Assembly (NCBI GenBank): GCA_016744375.1
Contig: JADGEM010000010.1
Location: 18,609 to 82,608 of the forward strand
DNA: 64,000 nucleotides
Reading direction: 5' to 3'
From: Gammaproteobacteria bacterium
Lineage (GTDB): Bacteria; Pseudomonadota; Gammaproteobacteria; GRL18
The notes under the pieces were generated by a model. The model worked only from the letters and a program-made list of their open reading frames with translations. It was not told the DNA's origin and did no database searches. The stretch's first letter is position 1. Each line of letters begins with the position of its first letter. Shown here one piece after another: positions 48,309 through 58,352 of the stretch. The position numbers and the translations under genes were made by a program.

Positions 48309-48395
48309 TTAGGGGTGTAATACAAATCGCAACTGATTTATCCAGCATATTCTGACAAAATGTCAATTCAATATGTGCGATTTAATTACCCCTAA
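48309..48395. other. Nested inverted-repeat structure between DUF599-like and AraC genes
   Basis: Outer arms ttaggggtgtaatacaaatcgca / tgcgatttaattacccctaa, middle catatt/aatatg, inner TGACAaaaTGTCA. Confidence 0.6.
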
Positions 48396-49408
48396 TTATA
48401 TTTTTTATACTGTCCCGGAGAAACCCCCGTCCATCGCTTAAATGCTCTGGAAAATGAACTTACCTCTGAAAATCCCAATAAAAAAGCAATTTCACTCAAA
48501 CACAGATTTTGTTCTTTTAAATACCCTTTTGCCAGGTTAGAACGAATTTCGTCTAACAAGCTCTTAAAACGAACACTTTCATCTGCCAACTTTAATTGCA
48601 GCTTGCGTTTACTCATATTTAAAAGGCTCGAAACATCTTCTTCCGTCACTTTTCCACAAGAAAGCTGTTCTAAAATGACCGATTTAACCTGGGAAACCAA
48701 ATTATTGCTTTCCAGCTGATTAAGAGCTTTGATAATGGATTGATCCATCATTTCAGCAAAAATATGATTAGCACTGGGTAATTTTCGCCTGATATCATCA
48801 AGACTGAACGAAATGCTATCCATTGCTGCACTGAATTCAGGCTCATGACCAAATACTTTTAGATATTTATCAATATTGTCAGGTTCGGTATGGACAAAAC
48901 TAACATGCTGAACCTTGAGATTGTTTCCAAAGTTCATTCGGCTCATACAAAGCAAAGTACTGATGATTGACTCTGAACGAGCCTGAAATGCAGGATTTTG
49001 TGTGGAATAACGAATAGAAACAGTATACAAGGTATCACTATTATTAATCTCAACCTCATAAGCATTGGTGACCAAATGCTGAAAACGACTCAGACGATGA
49101 AATGCCCGTTCCAGTGTCGAGCTTGCCAGCCAGGCATATCCCAAAGCCCCCAGTTGTGAAGGGTGCCAGGTATCACGTCCTGAATCCAGGCCCAGGCATG
49201 GTTCTTTAATAATATTTTGAGCATGATGCCAAAGTGCTATTTCAATATAGGCATGACAACGTTTACTACTGTCCTGTAAATCCTTTTCATATAAACCAAA
49301 ATTTTCAAATATAGGCCCAGGATCCACATCAAATTTCACCATAACATTCCATACGGAATTTAAGGTGGGCACATAAAAATGATCAAGCTCTGACAAATGA
49401 TACCTCAA
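48392..49408 (-). CDS. AraC-family transcriptional regulator
   Basis: LCLSEIAFLLGFSEVSSFSRAFKRWTGVSPGQYK. Confidence 0.93.
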   Translation of the reverse strand: MRYHLSELDHFYVPTLNSVWNVMVKFDVDPGPIFENFGLYEKDLQDSSKRCHAYIEIALWHHAQNIIKEPCLGLDSGRDTWHPSQLGALGYAWLASSTLERAFHRLSRFQHLVTNAYEVEINNSDTLYTVSIRYSTQNPAFQARSESIISTLLCMSRMNFGNNLKVQHVSFVHTEPDNIDKYLKVFGHEPEFSAAMDSISFSLDDIRRKLPSANHIFAEMMDQSIIKALNQLESNNLVSQVKSVILEQLSCGKVTEEDVSSLLNMSKRKLQLKLADESVRFKSLLDEIRSNLAKGYLKEQNLCLSEIAFLLGFSEVSSFSRAFKRWTGVSPGQYKKYN

Positions 49409-49587
49409 AATAGGTTAACCTGTTAGGATTTTAACTGACAATAGTATAGGTGTTTTTCCTTTATTTTATAAGTCGTTTTTTATTATCATCCAAATAATCA
49501 GACTTAAAAACTCAGATACGCTTTTCATAGTTTGTTTTTTATGGGTAAAATTAAGGTATTTAACAGCAATTACTCTGGGGAGAAGTC

Positions 49588-49965
49588 ATGACAATACATT
49601 CATTAGATATTCAATGTACCCAATGTCATTCTAAAGAACATTTCAAAACCGGACACGATGATAACGAGGACAGTATAGAAAAAGCCATTGAACAGTTTCA
49701 TGGGAAAACCCAGATTCAAGTCCGTTCAATTATAAGAAAGCATAAAATTGATAATGCAGAGTATGGCTTTGCACTGTTTGCATGCCCTCAATGTCAGATC
49801 CTTTATAATCCCTATTCAGTCAAAGTAGAATACGATAATATCATGTTGTTTCAGCCATTCCATAAATGCCAGCGCTGCAATACGACATTAGTTAAAGCCA
49901 CTGACCCCATAAAAACATACGCCTGTAGGAAATGTGGTAAAAAACAATTGCACATCAATGAATAA
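49588..49965 (+). CDS. Small zinc-ribbon hypothetical protein
   Basis: Paired CxxC motifs (CTQC, CPQC, CQRC, CRKC). Confidence 0.65.
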   Translation: MTIHSLDIQCTQCHSKEHFKTGHDDNEDSIEKAIEQFHGKTQIQVRSIIRKHKIDNAEYGFALFACPQCQILYNPYSVKVEYDNIMLFQPFHKCQRCNTTLVKATDPIKTYACRKCGKKQLHINE

Positions 49966-50028
49966 ATTGTACTGTGAGCAAGAACACTTTATAGTCATTG
50001 TCATAATAATAAATTAGATTGTCTTACT

Positions 50029-51369
50029 ATGAATCATACTGAACTGACATCACAGGTTATTTTTGGCTGGGATCCATTTTGGGTATCCACGATACTCTTT
50101 GTAGCAACCTATCTGGTTATAATCAGTGAAAAAGTTAATCGTGCAATCATTGCCCTGCTGGGAGCGTCTCTAATGATCATGCTGGGTATCCTTACCCAGG
50201 AAGCTGCTATTAACGGGGTTGATTTTAATACCATTGGTCTGCTCACAGGAATGATGGTTATTGTTGCAATTACCCAACGCAGCGGTATTTTTCAATACAT
50301 CGCCATTTGGTCAGCTAAAAAAGTTAAAGCCAGTCCCTGGGGGATTATGCTGATGCTATCAATGGTCACAGCACTATTCTCAGCCTTACTGGATAATGTA
50401 ACCACCGTCTTACTCATTGCTCCCATTACATTATTGATCACACAGGAACTTCAGATTCCTCCTTTTCCTTTTTTATTCTCTGAGATTTTTGCTTCTAACA
50501 TCGGTGGAGCCTCTACTCTGATTGGTGATCCACCCAATATCATGATAGGTTCTGCTGTCGGTTTAGGCTTTAATGATTTTGTTTACAATCTGGCTCCTGT
50601 GACTATCATCATCATGATAATCAATCTGGGATTAATTTACCTGATTTGGGGTAGAAAGTTAGTTGCCTCAGATGATAGGCGTCAACAGATCATGAGCTTT
50701 AATGAATATCATGCTTTAACCGACATCCCCCTGTTAAAACGCTCACTTTTTGTTTTATTTCTAGTTCTGATTTTGTTTATGAATGCTCATAGCCTGAACC
50801 TGGAACCGGCAACCATTGCAATGGGCGGTGCAGCATTACTAATGTTGCTGGATAATATTGGAAAATCTGCAGAAGCTCAATCACTAAATGTTGATAAGTG
50901 CTTCAAAGAAGCTGAGTGGATCACCATTTTCTTTTTTGTTGGATTATTTATTATCGTTGCTGGTGTTGAGCACTCAGGAGTACTTAACATGCTGGCTGAA
51001 AAAATGCTGAATCTCACCAAGGGTCACTTTGAGACCACGACACTGGCCATTTTATGGATGTCTGCAATTGTATCGGCTTTAGTCGATAACATTCCCTTTG
51101 TCGCCACAATGATCCCCATGATTAAATCCATGGCTCCTACATTTGGTGGAGCCGAGCAGCTTATGCCTATATGGTGGTCTCTTGCTTTAGGTGCCTGTCT
51201 GGGTGGCAATGGCTCTTTAATTGGAGCCAGCGCTAATTTAATTGTTGCAGGCTATGCTGAACGGGCGGGTTTCCCCATTGCATTTTTGAAGTTTATGGCT
51301 TATGCATTCCCTCTTATGCTCGTCAGTATTGTCATCAGTCATGCTTATATTGTCTGGCGCTTTCTTTAG
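50029..51369 (+). CDS. ArsB/NhaD-family permease
   Basis: ALLDNVTTVLLIAPITLLI, ASTLIGDPPNIMIGS, SALVDNIPFVATMIP. Confidence 0.88.
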   Translation: MNHTELTSQVIFGWDPFWVSTILFVATYLVIISEKVNRAIIALLGASLMIMLGILTQEAAINGVDFNTIGLLTGMMVIVAITQRSGIFQYIAIWSAKKVKASPWGIMLMLSMVTALFSALLDNVTTVLLIAPITLLITQELQIPPFPFLFSEIFASNIGGASTLIGDPPNIMIGSAVGLGFNDFVYNLAPVTIIIMIINLGLIYLIWGRKLVASDDRRQQIMSFNEYHALTDIPLLKRSLFVLFLVLILFMNAHSLNLEPATIAMGGAALLMLLDNIGKSAEAQSLNVDKCFKEAEWITIFFFVGLFIIVAGVEHSGVLNMLAEKMLNLTKGHFETTTLAILWMSAIVSALVDNIPFVATMIPMIKSMAPTFGGAEQLMPIWWSLALGACLGGNGSLIGASANLIVAGYAERAGFPIAFLKFMAYAFPLMLVSIVISHAYIVWRFL

Positions 51370-51378
51370 GAAAAACCA

Positions 51379-51870
51379 ATGGAAATCAATGTTGATATAA
51401 AAGATATCATAATCCCGACCCCAACCGTGAAAAGCGGTGATACAATCAAAACTCTATTTGAATATTGTATTGAAGAAAATGTACCAGCCATTCCCTTTTA
51501 TGATCAAGACGGATTAGTACAGAATTTTATTTCTCTAAAAAGGGTTATGGGAAAAGACTGTCTGCCTAATTATATTGTTGAACTTGCTGGTATACTAAAT
51601 AATGATATGAGTTGCACATCACAGGCGATGGAAAAAATACAGACTTTATTCAAAAAGCCTGTTGATGACTATCTTGAAACCCCTTTTCACTTCATTGCAT
51701 CAGATACTATCTTAATTCGTGCTGTTGCTTTAATGGAGCAATACAACAGCAGCTTTCTGTTTGTCGCAGATTGTGAAGAAGACACTGATAAATCTCATTG
51801 CAAATACAAAGGTATTATTACTCGCTTATCCGTTGCCAGAAAAATGCTACAAATAGATGCATCCCTTTAG
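51379..51870 (+). CDS. CBS-domain pair protein
   Basis: Two CBS-like halves; 10 nt after the permease gene. Confidence 0.7.
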   Translation: MEINVDIKDIIIPTPTVKSGDTIKTLFEYCIEENVPAIPFYDQDGLVQNFISLKRVMGKDCLPNYIVELAGILNNDMSCTSQAMEKIQTLFKKPVDDYLETPFHFIASDTILIRAVALMEQYNSSFLFVADCEEDTDKSHCKYKGIITRLSVARKMLQIDASL

Positions 51871-51947
51871 ATACATATTATTGCTTGCTCTACAGCCATA
51901 TGAATTGTGCTAAGATATAATTGATACAATAATAAGGAATTTTTGCA

Positions 51948-52943
51948 ATGGCCGTATTTTGGTGCAGAAAATGCTCACATCTTCGTGAAGTATCAAATAA
52001 CTATATTGGTAAATCGGTTAAGTGTCCTCAATGTAAAGAACCAACGTCTATACATAGCACAACATCATTTGTAGAAAATCTCTTCCATAAGCTTCTCATT
52101 CAAAATAAAGAATTAAAAGAGTTGCGTGAAAAATCAGGAAACAAGCCTAAACCTGAAACAATTAATGACACAGATTTTATTGAACTTATAGACATACATA
52201 ATACAAGAGCACTGACTGATCAGATACAATATGAGCCCATTCTTAAATGGTTCCAACAAAAAAACATTAAAACAAGTATTGATCCTGACAATGTTGATAC
52301 AAGTGGTTTTTTTGATGAAATTGCACTGTCAATTGGTGAGAACTATGCTGTTTTAAGTAGTATTATCAATACAATAAAATCCGCCCACTTAAAAAGCTAT
52401 AAGAGTGCCAAAATTCATCTAAATAAAAGGTCGACCAATGATATAAAAATTATTAAAAAGTTCTGCCAAGAACTTTATGAGTATTCATTTGTCGCAAGGT
52501 ATTCTTTCATTAAAAAAGATCAAGTCATTTATTTAGAACTACAAAAAGCTCAAAAAATTGTTAATTTTTTCAACGGCATTTGGCTAGAATGGTTTATATT
52601 GATCAAATTATTAAATTTTTTCAAAAAACATAAAATTTCTTATTCATGTATGCGTAGCATAAATATTACTTTTACTGATAATTATGTTAATGAGTTGGAT
52701 CTTTTCATAATTGCTAATGGCATACCATTTTGCATCGAGTGTAAATCCGGGGAGTTTAGGCCCTACATAAACAAATACTCTAAACTAAGAAAAAAATTAA
52801 AACTTGATGAATCACAATTATTAATGTGTATTGTTGGTCTGGATGATAAACAAACAAAAGGTTTTAGTAGTACTTACGATCTTACTTTTGTGAATGAATC
52901 CAATATTGAGGAACATTTAAAACAGATTTTACTTAGTACATAA
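51948..52943 (+). CDS. Zinc-ribbon protein with C-terminal DUF1887/Card1-like PD-(D/E)XK nuclease domain
   Basis: CRKC...CPQC zinc ribbon; NELDLFIIANGIPFCIECKSGEFRPYINK. Confidence 0.65.
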   Translation: MAVFWCRKCSHLREVSNNYIGKSVKCPQCKEPTSIHSTTSFVENLFHKLLIQNKELKELREKSGNKPKPETINDTDFIELIDIHNTRALTDQIQYEPILKWFQQKNIKTSIDPDNVDTSGFFDEIALSIGENYAVLSSIINTIKSAHLKSYKSAKIHLNKRSTNDIKIIKKFCQELYEYSFVARYSFIKKDQVIYLELQKAQKIVNFFNGIWLEWFILIKLLNFFKKHKISYSCMRSINITFTDNYVNELDLFIIANGIPFCIECKSGEFRPYINKYSKLRKKLKLDESQLLMCIVGLDDKQTKGFSSTYDLTFVNESNIEEHLKQILLST

Positions 52944-52994
52944 GATGGCATTTTGAGAATCTTTCTGAAAGAACATCGACCATTTTAACAATAC

Positions 52995-55382
52995 CTAATC
53001 AATGTACTGAGCAATATTAACATCATCAATTTGCTCAGGCTTAAGGTATTTCTCAGCATATTTCTGGTAAACACCCGAGGTTAAAAACAACTTAAATATT
53101 TGTGGATCAATGTGTTGATCTTTTTTCATAAAGCCCATAATTCGGATAGCTTCTGATAAGGTTTTTCCCTTTTTATAAGGTCGATCAGATGCAGTAAGTG
53201 CTTCAAAAATATCTGCAACTGCCATAATTCTGGCTGGTATAGAGAGCTGATCTTTACTTAATTGGCGTGGATAACCTGTATTATTCATTGTTTCATGGTG
53301 CGTACCGGCATACTCTGGAATTTTCTGCATATGCTCAGGGAAGGGTAACAACTCAAGCATTTTTATAGTCATGATCACATGCTCATTAATTTTAAAGCGC
53401 TCTTCATCAGAAAGTGTACCTTTTTCAATACAGAGGTTATACACTTCACCATAATTGTATAAATATTCCGGTACATCTAATTTAAAAGCTTGTTTTTTAT
53501 AGGCTTCCTTATCAAAGTTGATTCGCTCAACAAGGTGTTCCGCTTTATTATTTAATAAATATTCAATTGTAGGCAAAGATGCCTCTTCAATATCCTGATA
53601 ACGCATCAATTCAAAATCTGAGAGGCCCGCTCGATCGTTGAAATGGCGAATCCATGTCCGCTGTGCAATTGACCGGATACGCTCTTTTTTTTCTTCACTT
53701 AGAAATTCACCACCTATGTTTACTTCACTTACAAATGCAAAATCATCCTGCAAAACCTGTTGTGCATTCTGTTTCCATTTTTCCAGTTCTTTCAAGTTTT
53801 GATTTTGTATAAGGCGCTGATAGTATTCAATCTCAATATCTCGCCAAAGTACTTCAAAGCGGGTACGAATTTCATGAATTCGATTATAAATTGTCTCAAG
53901 TTTTGTCGACTTATCAACAACATATTCCGGTGTTGTTACCTTACCGCAATCATGCAGCAAAGCACCAATTTCAAATTCTCGCCATTCATCTTCTGTTTTC
54001 AGGTTAAATTGACAGAATTCACCTTCATTGCTTTCATTAGCCATTTTTGCAAGCATTGTGGCAATTTCAGGAACACGCTGACAATGGCCTCCAGTATAGG
54101 CTGATTTTGAATCAATGGCTTCAGCAATTAGCCTAACAAATGAATCCATTAACTCCTGTTGCGCTTTTTGATAAGCCTGAATACTCTGAGACATAGAGAC
54201 AAGAGAGTCTGACAGGTCATTGAGTTCGATGATATTTGAGTCGATGGGTTTAACATCAACAAACTGTCGATTTTTTATTTTAGTATTTTGCTGCATCAAC
54301 GCTTTAATAGGCTTTATGATACGTGATGTCATATAAAGAACAAATGGAATACTGAATACCAGAAAGACCAATGCAATAATCAGTGAATAACCAATTATAT
54401 TCAAATATGGTGCAAGCATTACATTTGTATCAATGCTGATACCAATATGCGTATCCGAATTTTGTTCTCTGGAAAGAGTCGTCACCATGGTTAATTTATC
54501 ATCAGTTTCTTTTTTATATTGAACAATTTGATTGGTTTGACCTTTATTTAACACCTCTGTAAGAAAAATATTTAGTTCTTTATTTTCGTTTTGAGTATTT
54601 GAGGAGGCGATAATTTTTCCATCCTGACCAAACAAAACCAGTTCACTACTGGGATCTGTCCTCTCATTTCTTAATAATTCATTAAGTTTCGTTAGAGTAA
54701 AATCAAGTGCTAAAACAGCTGTACTGCCATCAATTTTTTTTGCAAATGTAATTCCTTTTTTCTGAAGGTTGGTAAAAAGATAAGGATCAGTCCGTATTGC
54801 CTGTTCACTTTGTGAAGCCTGGATAAACCATGGCCGTTTATTTGCCAGATAGGCAGATTCATCTGATCGGCTTGATATCAAGTTAAAATCAACATCATAA
54901 AAATCAATCAGGCGGATTCGCTCATAATCTTTTATCTCTAATGACTCAATAATTTTTATTATTGTCCAACGGGTTTCCTTTGGCGCTTTGTAATGTTTAT
55001 AGAGACTGTCAGAATGTTTCATATTGATCACTTCAAAAAAATCACCATTTTCCTGACCAATATACATGGCATAAACATTAGTTGAGCGCTGCATATTATG
55101 TGCAAAGCGTCTGATTACATTGATAGCACGAGAATCCATTGTCGACGATACCAGGTTTGGATATAGTTCAGTGTGATAAAGCATGCTTTTTGTGAGACGA
55201 TCCCGGGACTGTATATACTGAGTTATCTTCTCAGCACTGTGGGTAAAACTTTTTTGAGCTGCAGACATTGCCAGCTGTTGACCAAAATAATATTCTATCC
55301 CCAGGAGTGAACCTGAAATAAGCACAATAACAATAAGAAAATTACTAAGAATATTGATGCGAATTGATACCGAGTGAAACAT
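52995..55382 (-). CDS. HD-GYP phosphodiesterase with periplasmic Cache-like sensor
   Basis: EIGALLHDCGKVTTPE, HHETMNNTGYPRQLS, IMAVADIFEALTASDRPYK. Confidence 0.9.
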   Translation of the reverse strand: MFHSVSIRINILSNFLIVIVLISGSLLGIEYYFGQQLAMSAAQKSFTHSAEKITQYIQSRDRLTKSMLYHTELYPNLVSSTMDSRAINVIRRFAHNMQRSTNVYAMYIGQENGDFFEVINMKHSDSLYKHYKAPKETRWTIIKIIESLEIKDYERIRLIDFYDVDFNLISSRSDESAYLANKRPWFIQASQSEQAIRTDPYLFTNLQKKGITFAKKIDGSTAVLALDFTLTKLNELLRNERTDPSSELVLFGQDGKIIASSNTQNENKELNIFLTEVLNKGQTNQIVQYKKETDDKLTMVTTLSREQNSDTHIGISIDTNVMLAPYLNIIGYSLIIALVFLVFSIPFVLYMTSRIIKPIKALMQQNTKIKNRQFVDVKPIDSNIIELNDLSDSLVSMSQSIQAYQKAQQELMDSFVRLIAEAIDSKSAYTGGHCQRVPEIATMLAKMANESNEGEFCQFNLKTEDEWREFEIGALLHDCGKVTTPEYVVDKSTKLETIYNRIHEIRTRFEVLWRDIEIEYYQRLIQNQNLKELEKWKQNAQQVLQDDFAFVSEVNIGGEFLSEEKKERIRSIAQRTWIRHFNDRAGLSDFELMRYQDIEEASLPTIEYLLNNKAEHLVERINFDKEAYKKQAFKLDVPEYLYNYGEVYNLCIEKGTLSDEERFKINEHVIMTIKMLELLPFPEHMQKIPEYAGTHHETMNNTGYPRQLSKDQLSIPARIMAVADIFEALTASDRPYKKGKTLSEAIRIMGFMKKDQHIDPQIFKLFLTSGVYQKYAEKYLKPEQIDDVNIAQYID

Positions 55383-55417
55383 CTCTTCATCCTATAATGC
55401 GAACACTACCTAATATA

Positions 55418-57367
55418 TTACTTTTCTTCAGGGTCAGGTCGTCCGATAAAATAACCTTGATAATAATCCAGATTCATTGCCTTTAATGTATTCAAATCAT
55501 CTTCTGTTTCAATTCCTTCAGCAATAATTTTAATATCCATATTATGAGCAGTGCTTATGATTTGTCTCATATAATTAACAATGTCATTATTATCTTTGAT
55601 ATTTGATGCATAGCTGCCATGAACTTTAATGTAATCAATTTTAATATCCTGAAGATAAGACATTGAAGCAAAACCGATACCAAAATGATCAATTGAAAAT
55701 TGACATGAATAAGTATTCAGTATGTACAATAAATTTTTATACTCATCTAAAGCTTTTATAATATTGTATTCAGGTACTTCAATGACTAACTGTTTTTGCT
55801 GCTGGCGTGTTAGTTGACTAATTTGTTCCTTTATCCATATGGGAAAAGCAGGATCCTGAAGTGCATCCCGAGATAGATTAATACAATACACACTTTGTGT
55901 GCCAGATTGAACCTGTTTGATAATTTTATCAATAACCCAGCGATCAATATAACGCGTCACTTCCAGATGTTCAGCCATTGGGATAAAGATCCCCGCGGAA
56001 ATAACTTGTTCTTCATAATTAAGACGGAGCATAATTTCCTGAAATTCAGTTTGATTCCCAGCATTCACCGTTTTCTGAAAATATAATTGAAACCAGTTCT
56101 TTTCGATGGCTTCAATTATAATATTATGCCACTCATCTGCACCCTGAGTTTGTACACACTTTGATTGCTTCTTATCTGAAAGATGGTAGGCGTTCACCCC
56201 TTTTTGTTGAGCCAGCCTTAAAGCCAGATCAGCTTCAGATAATAACTCACTCACATTTTGATTGGCATGGCTGGTTACCATACCGATATGAGCAATATCT
56301 TCATCTTCAAAATCAAGTGACTTCGAGATTACTCCCAACTCATGCTTTAATTGTTCCCCCAGTGTTTCTAACACTTCTGGTGAGATTGATTTCAGAAGCA
56401 AAGCAAATTCACTGCCTGATAATCGTGCCACTAATGAATTAGAATGAGCCTCACTGCTTGTATTTAACAACTCCGCTAGTTTTTTAAGCAAGTTATTTGC
56501 TTTAATATGTCCATATTCCTTATTTATCTGAACCAGATCATTTAACTGCATAATGACAAGACAGCCTTTACTTGTTTTGTTTTTTGAATCACAAAAATAT
56601 TTAAGCTGTTTAATAAAAATCGAACGATTAGGCAAACCGGTTAAGCCATCCTGAAAAGCCTGTTTTTGCAGTTCTTCTGTAAGCTTTGCCTGTTCAGAAA
56701 AAATATTTTTCAGCTTTCCTGACATCTTATTCAGTGCCGACACAACCTTTCGAAACTCAACTGTTCTTGGTTTAATGTGAATGATAGGAAATTCACGATG
56801 ACAAATTGCATCAGCCTGTTCGCGAATCGCAATAAGCGGTTTTAGCAGCCGTTCTAAAGCACTGGCTGTAATAAATAATATGACAATAATGACCAGTATA
56901 TAGACCTGTATTTTATTCAGGGTGTTTTCCCATAATTTTTCATAGGCAAAACCAGGATAACTCACAACCCTTATTGTCCCAACGGTTTGCCAACCATTTT
57001 CAACCGTAGCTTCTTGATAGGGTGTTTGTAGAGGAAAGATATTTACAAACCATGCAGGTACTGTATCTATGGCCACTGGGCGACTTTTTCGAAACAGTTC
57101 TTTATTATCAATATCAGTGATTGATATTTCTTTATAATACCCGCCATCAAACATGGCATTAGTATAAACTTCCAGAGAGGCAATATCCCCTTCACTTACT
57201 TCTGCCGATAAGGCAATACCCAGTGAGGTTGCTGCATCCTGTGCATGAGATGAGAGTTGTTCATTTAAATATTCACGTATGTTGTTAGTACTAACCAAAA
57301 AAGTGGCAATGAACAGTGTCAAAAAGCTAACACAGATCATAATAATAATTTGTTTAAATAATGTCAT
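55418..57367 (-). CDS. lapD: LapD-like degenerate GGDEF-EAL c-di-GMP receptor
   Basis: LapD/MoxY-type N-terminal domain; degenerate GGDEF (SGSEF) and EAL (EIMLRL); next to LapG-like gene. Confidence 0.8.
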   Translation of the reverse strand: MTLFKQIIIMICVSFLTLFIATFLVSTNNIREYLNEQLSSHAQDAATSLGIALSAEVSEGDIASLEVYTNAMFDGGYYKEISITDIDNKELFRKSRPVAIDTVPAWFVNIFPLQTPYQEATVENGWQTVGTIRVVSYPGFAYEKLWENTLNKIQVYILVIIVILFITASALERLLKPLIAIREQADAICHREFPIIHIKPRTVEFRKVVSALNKMSGKLKNIFSEQAKLTEELQKQAFQDGLTGLPNRSIFIKQLKYFCDSKNKTSKGCLVIMQLNDLVQINKEYGHIKANNLLKKLAELLNTSSEAHSNSLVARLSGSEFALLLKSISPEVLETLGEQLKHELGVISKSLDFEDEDIAHIGMVTSHANQNVSELLSEADLALRLAQQKGVNAYHLSDKKQSKCVQTQGADEWHNIIIEAIEKNWFQLYFQKTVNAGNQTEFQEIMLRLNYEEQVISAGIFIPMAEHLEVTRYIDRWVIDKIIKQVQSGTQSVYCINLSRDALQDPAFPIWIKEQISQLTRQQQKQLVIEVPEYNIIKALDEYKNLLYILNTYSCQFSIDHFGIGFASMSYLQDIKIDYIKVHGSYASNIKDNNDIVNYMRQIISTAHNMDIKIIAEGIETEDDLNTLKAMNLDYYQGYFIGRPDPEEK

Positions 57368-57460
57368 ATTAATACGCCTTTATCCAAATATTTAAGTGAT
57401 GGTCTCTGTTGGCCAAATTTAATTCAATATTCTTCATGTTTTTATCTATCATAAATTGCT

Positions 57461-58129
57461 TCATAACAATTCTTTACTCATTCTTGATGTTAATTCTGTC
57501 CATAATCGTATTCGGCTGCTATTACCGACCCTTTTACCCAGAGTTTTTTGTTTTTGCAACCACATGCCTTCACCATTAAAACTATAAACTGGTTTCAAAT
57601 CTTTTCTTTTAGAGGCAGGTAAAATTGTTTTATTGATATTATCCAGAACTAATGGCACTGAGCGTTTTGATTCAGTATAAGTCAGGACCATATGCGCCTG
57701 ATTGTATTTTATGGCTTTAACATAGGTTAGTTTTAGATGTTCGATTGAAACACCTAATGAGGTCAAGGTAAAATATTTAATAATGGTAAAATCTTCACAG
57801 TCACCCGCACTTTTTATGAGAGTTTCCAGAGGAGTCGCCCAATAATCTTTTTGTTTCCATAATTTTTTATCATCAATCCATAGAAGTTGCTTATTAAAAA
57901 AATCATTGGTCAGTTGGAGTTTTTCTTGATCAGATTTATCCTGGTTCTGATCAACAAATTTTTTCCATTTTATCAGTCGTTGAGCAACTTCCGGGCCATG
58001 TTTTTTTTCAACCTGAGCTAATTTATTTTCAGTATAGAGAATGGTCTTGTTTGAGGCATAGAGCCATCCTGCAAGTAACAACACAGAAGAGATAATGCAC
58101 ATCAAAGTTGAGAATAAAAGTTTTGCCAT
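57461..58129 (-). CDS. lapG: LapG-like periplasmic cysteine protease (BTLCP)
   Basis: DDKKLWKQKDYWATPLETLIKSAGDCEDFTIIKYFTL; QAHMVLTY; VLDNIN catalytic Asp. Confidence 0.88.
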   Translation of the reverse strand: MAKLLFSTLMCIISSVLLLAGWLYASNKTILYTENKLAQVEKKHGPEVAQRLIKWKKFVDQNQDKSDQEKLQLTNDFFNKQLLWIDDKKLWKQKDYWATPLETLIKSAGDCEDFTIIKYFTLTSLGVSIEHLKLTYVKAIKYNQAHMVLTYTESKRSVPLVLDNINKTILPASKRKDLKPVYSFNGEGMWLQKQKTLGKRVGNSSRIRLWTELTSRMSKELL

Positions 58130-58352
58130 ATCATTAAAACTAGCATAGTTATATTAATGCCACAATTAATTACACCAATTTATTATAGCCATTTATTCTA
58201 CTTTGAGCCTCTCACTTTTTCCCTTGGTACCCAAATGGGTTAGAAGGGGGCTGATGAGCTTGTCATCACTAGGTTTCTGGCAGGTTTAATGATAGTATTA
58301 CTGAGCAAAAGGTTCCTTTGTCGAAGTCCCTGAATACCTACTACTTGTAATA

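Noticed and set aside
51948-52943. CRISPR ancillary effector (Card1/Can2)
   Set aside because: No CARF domain recognised, no cas genes or CRISPR array in the window.
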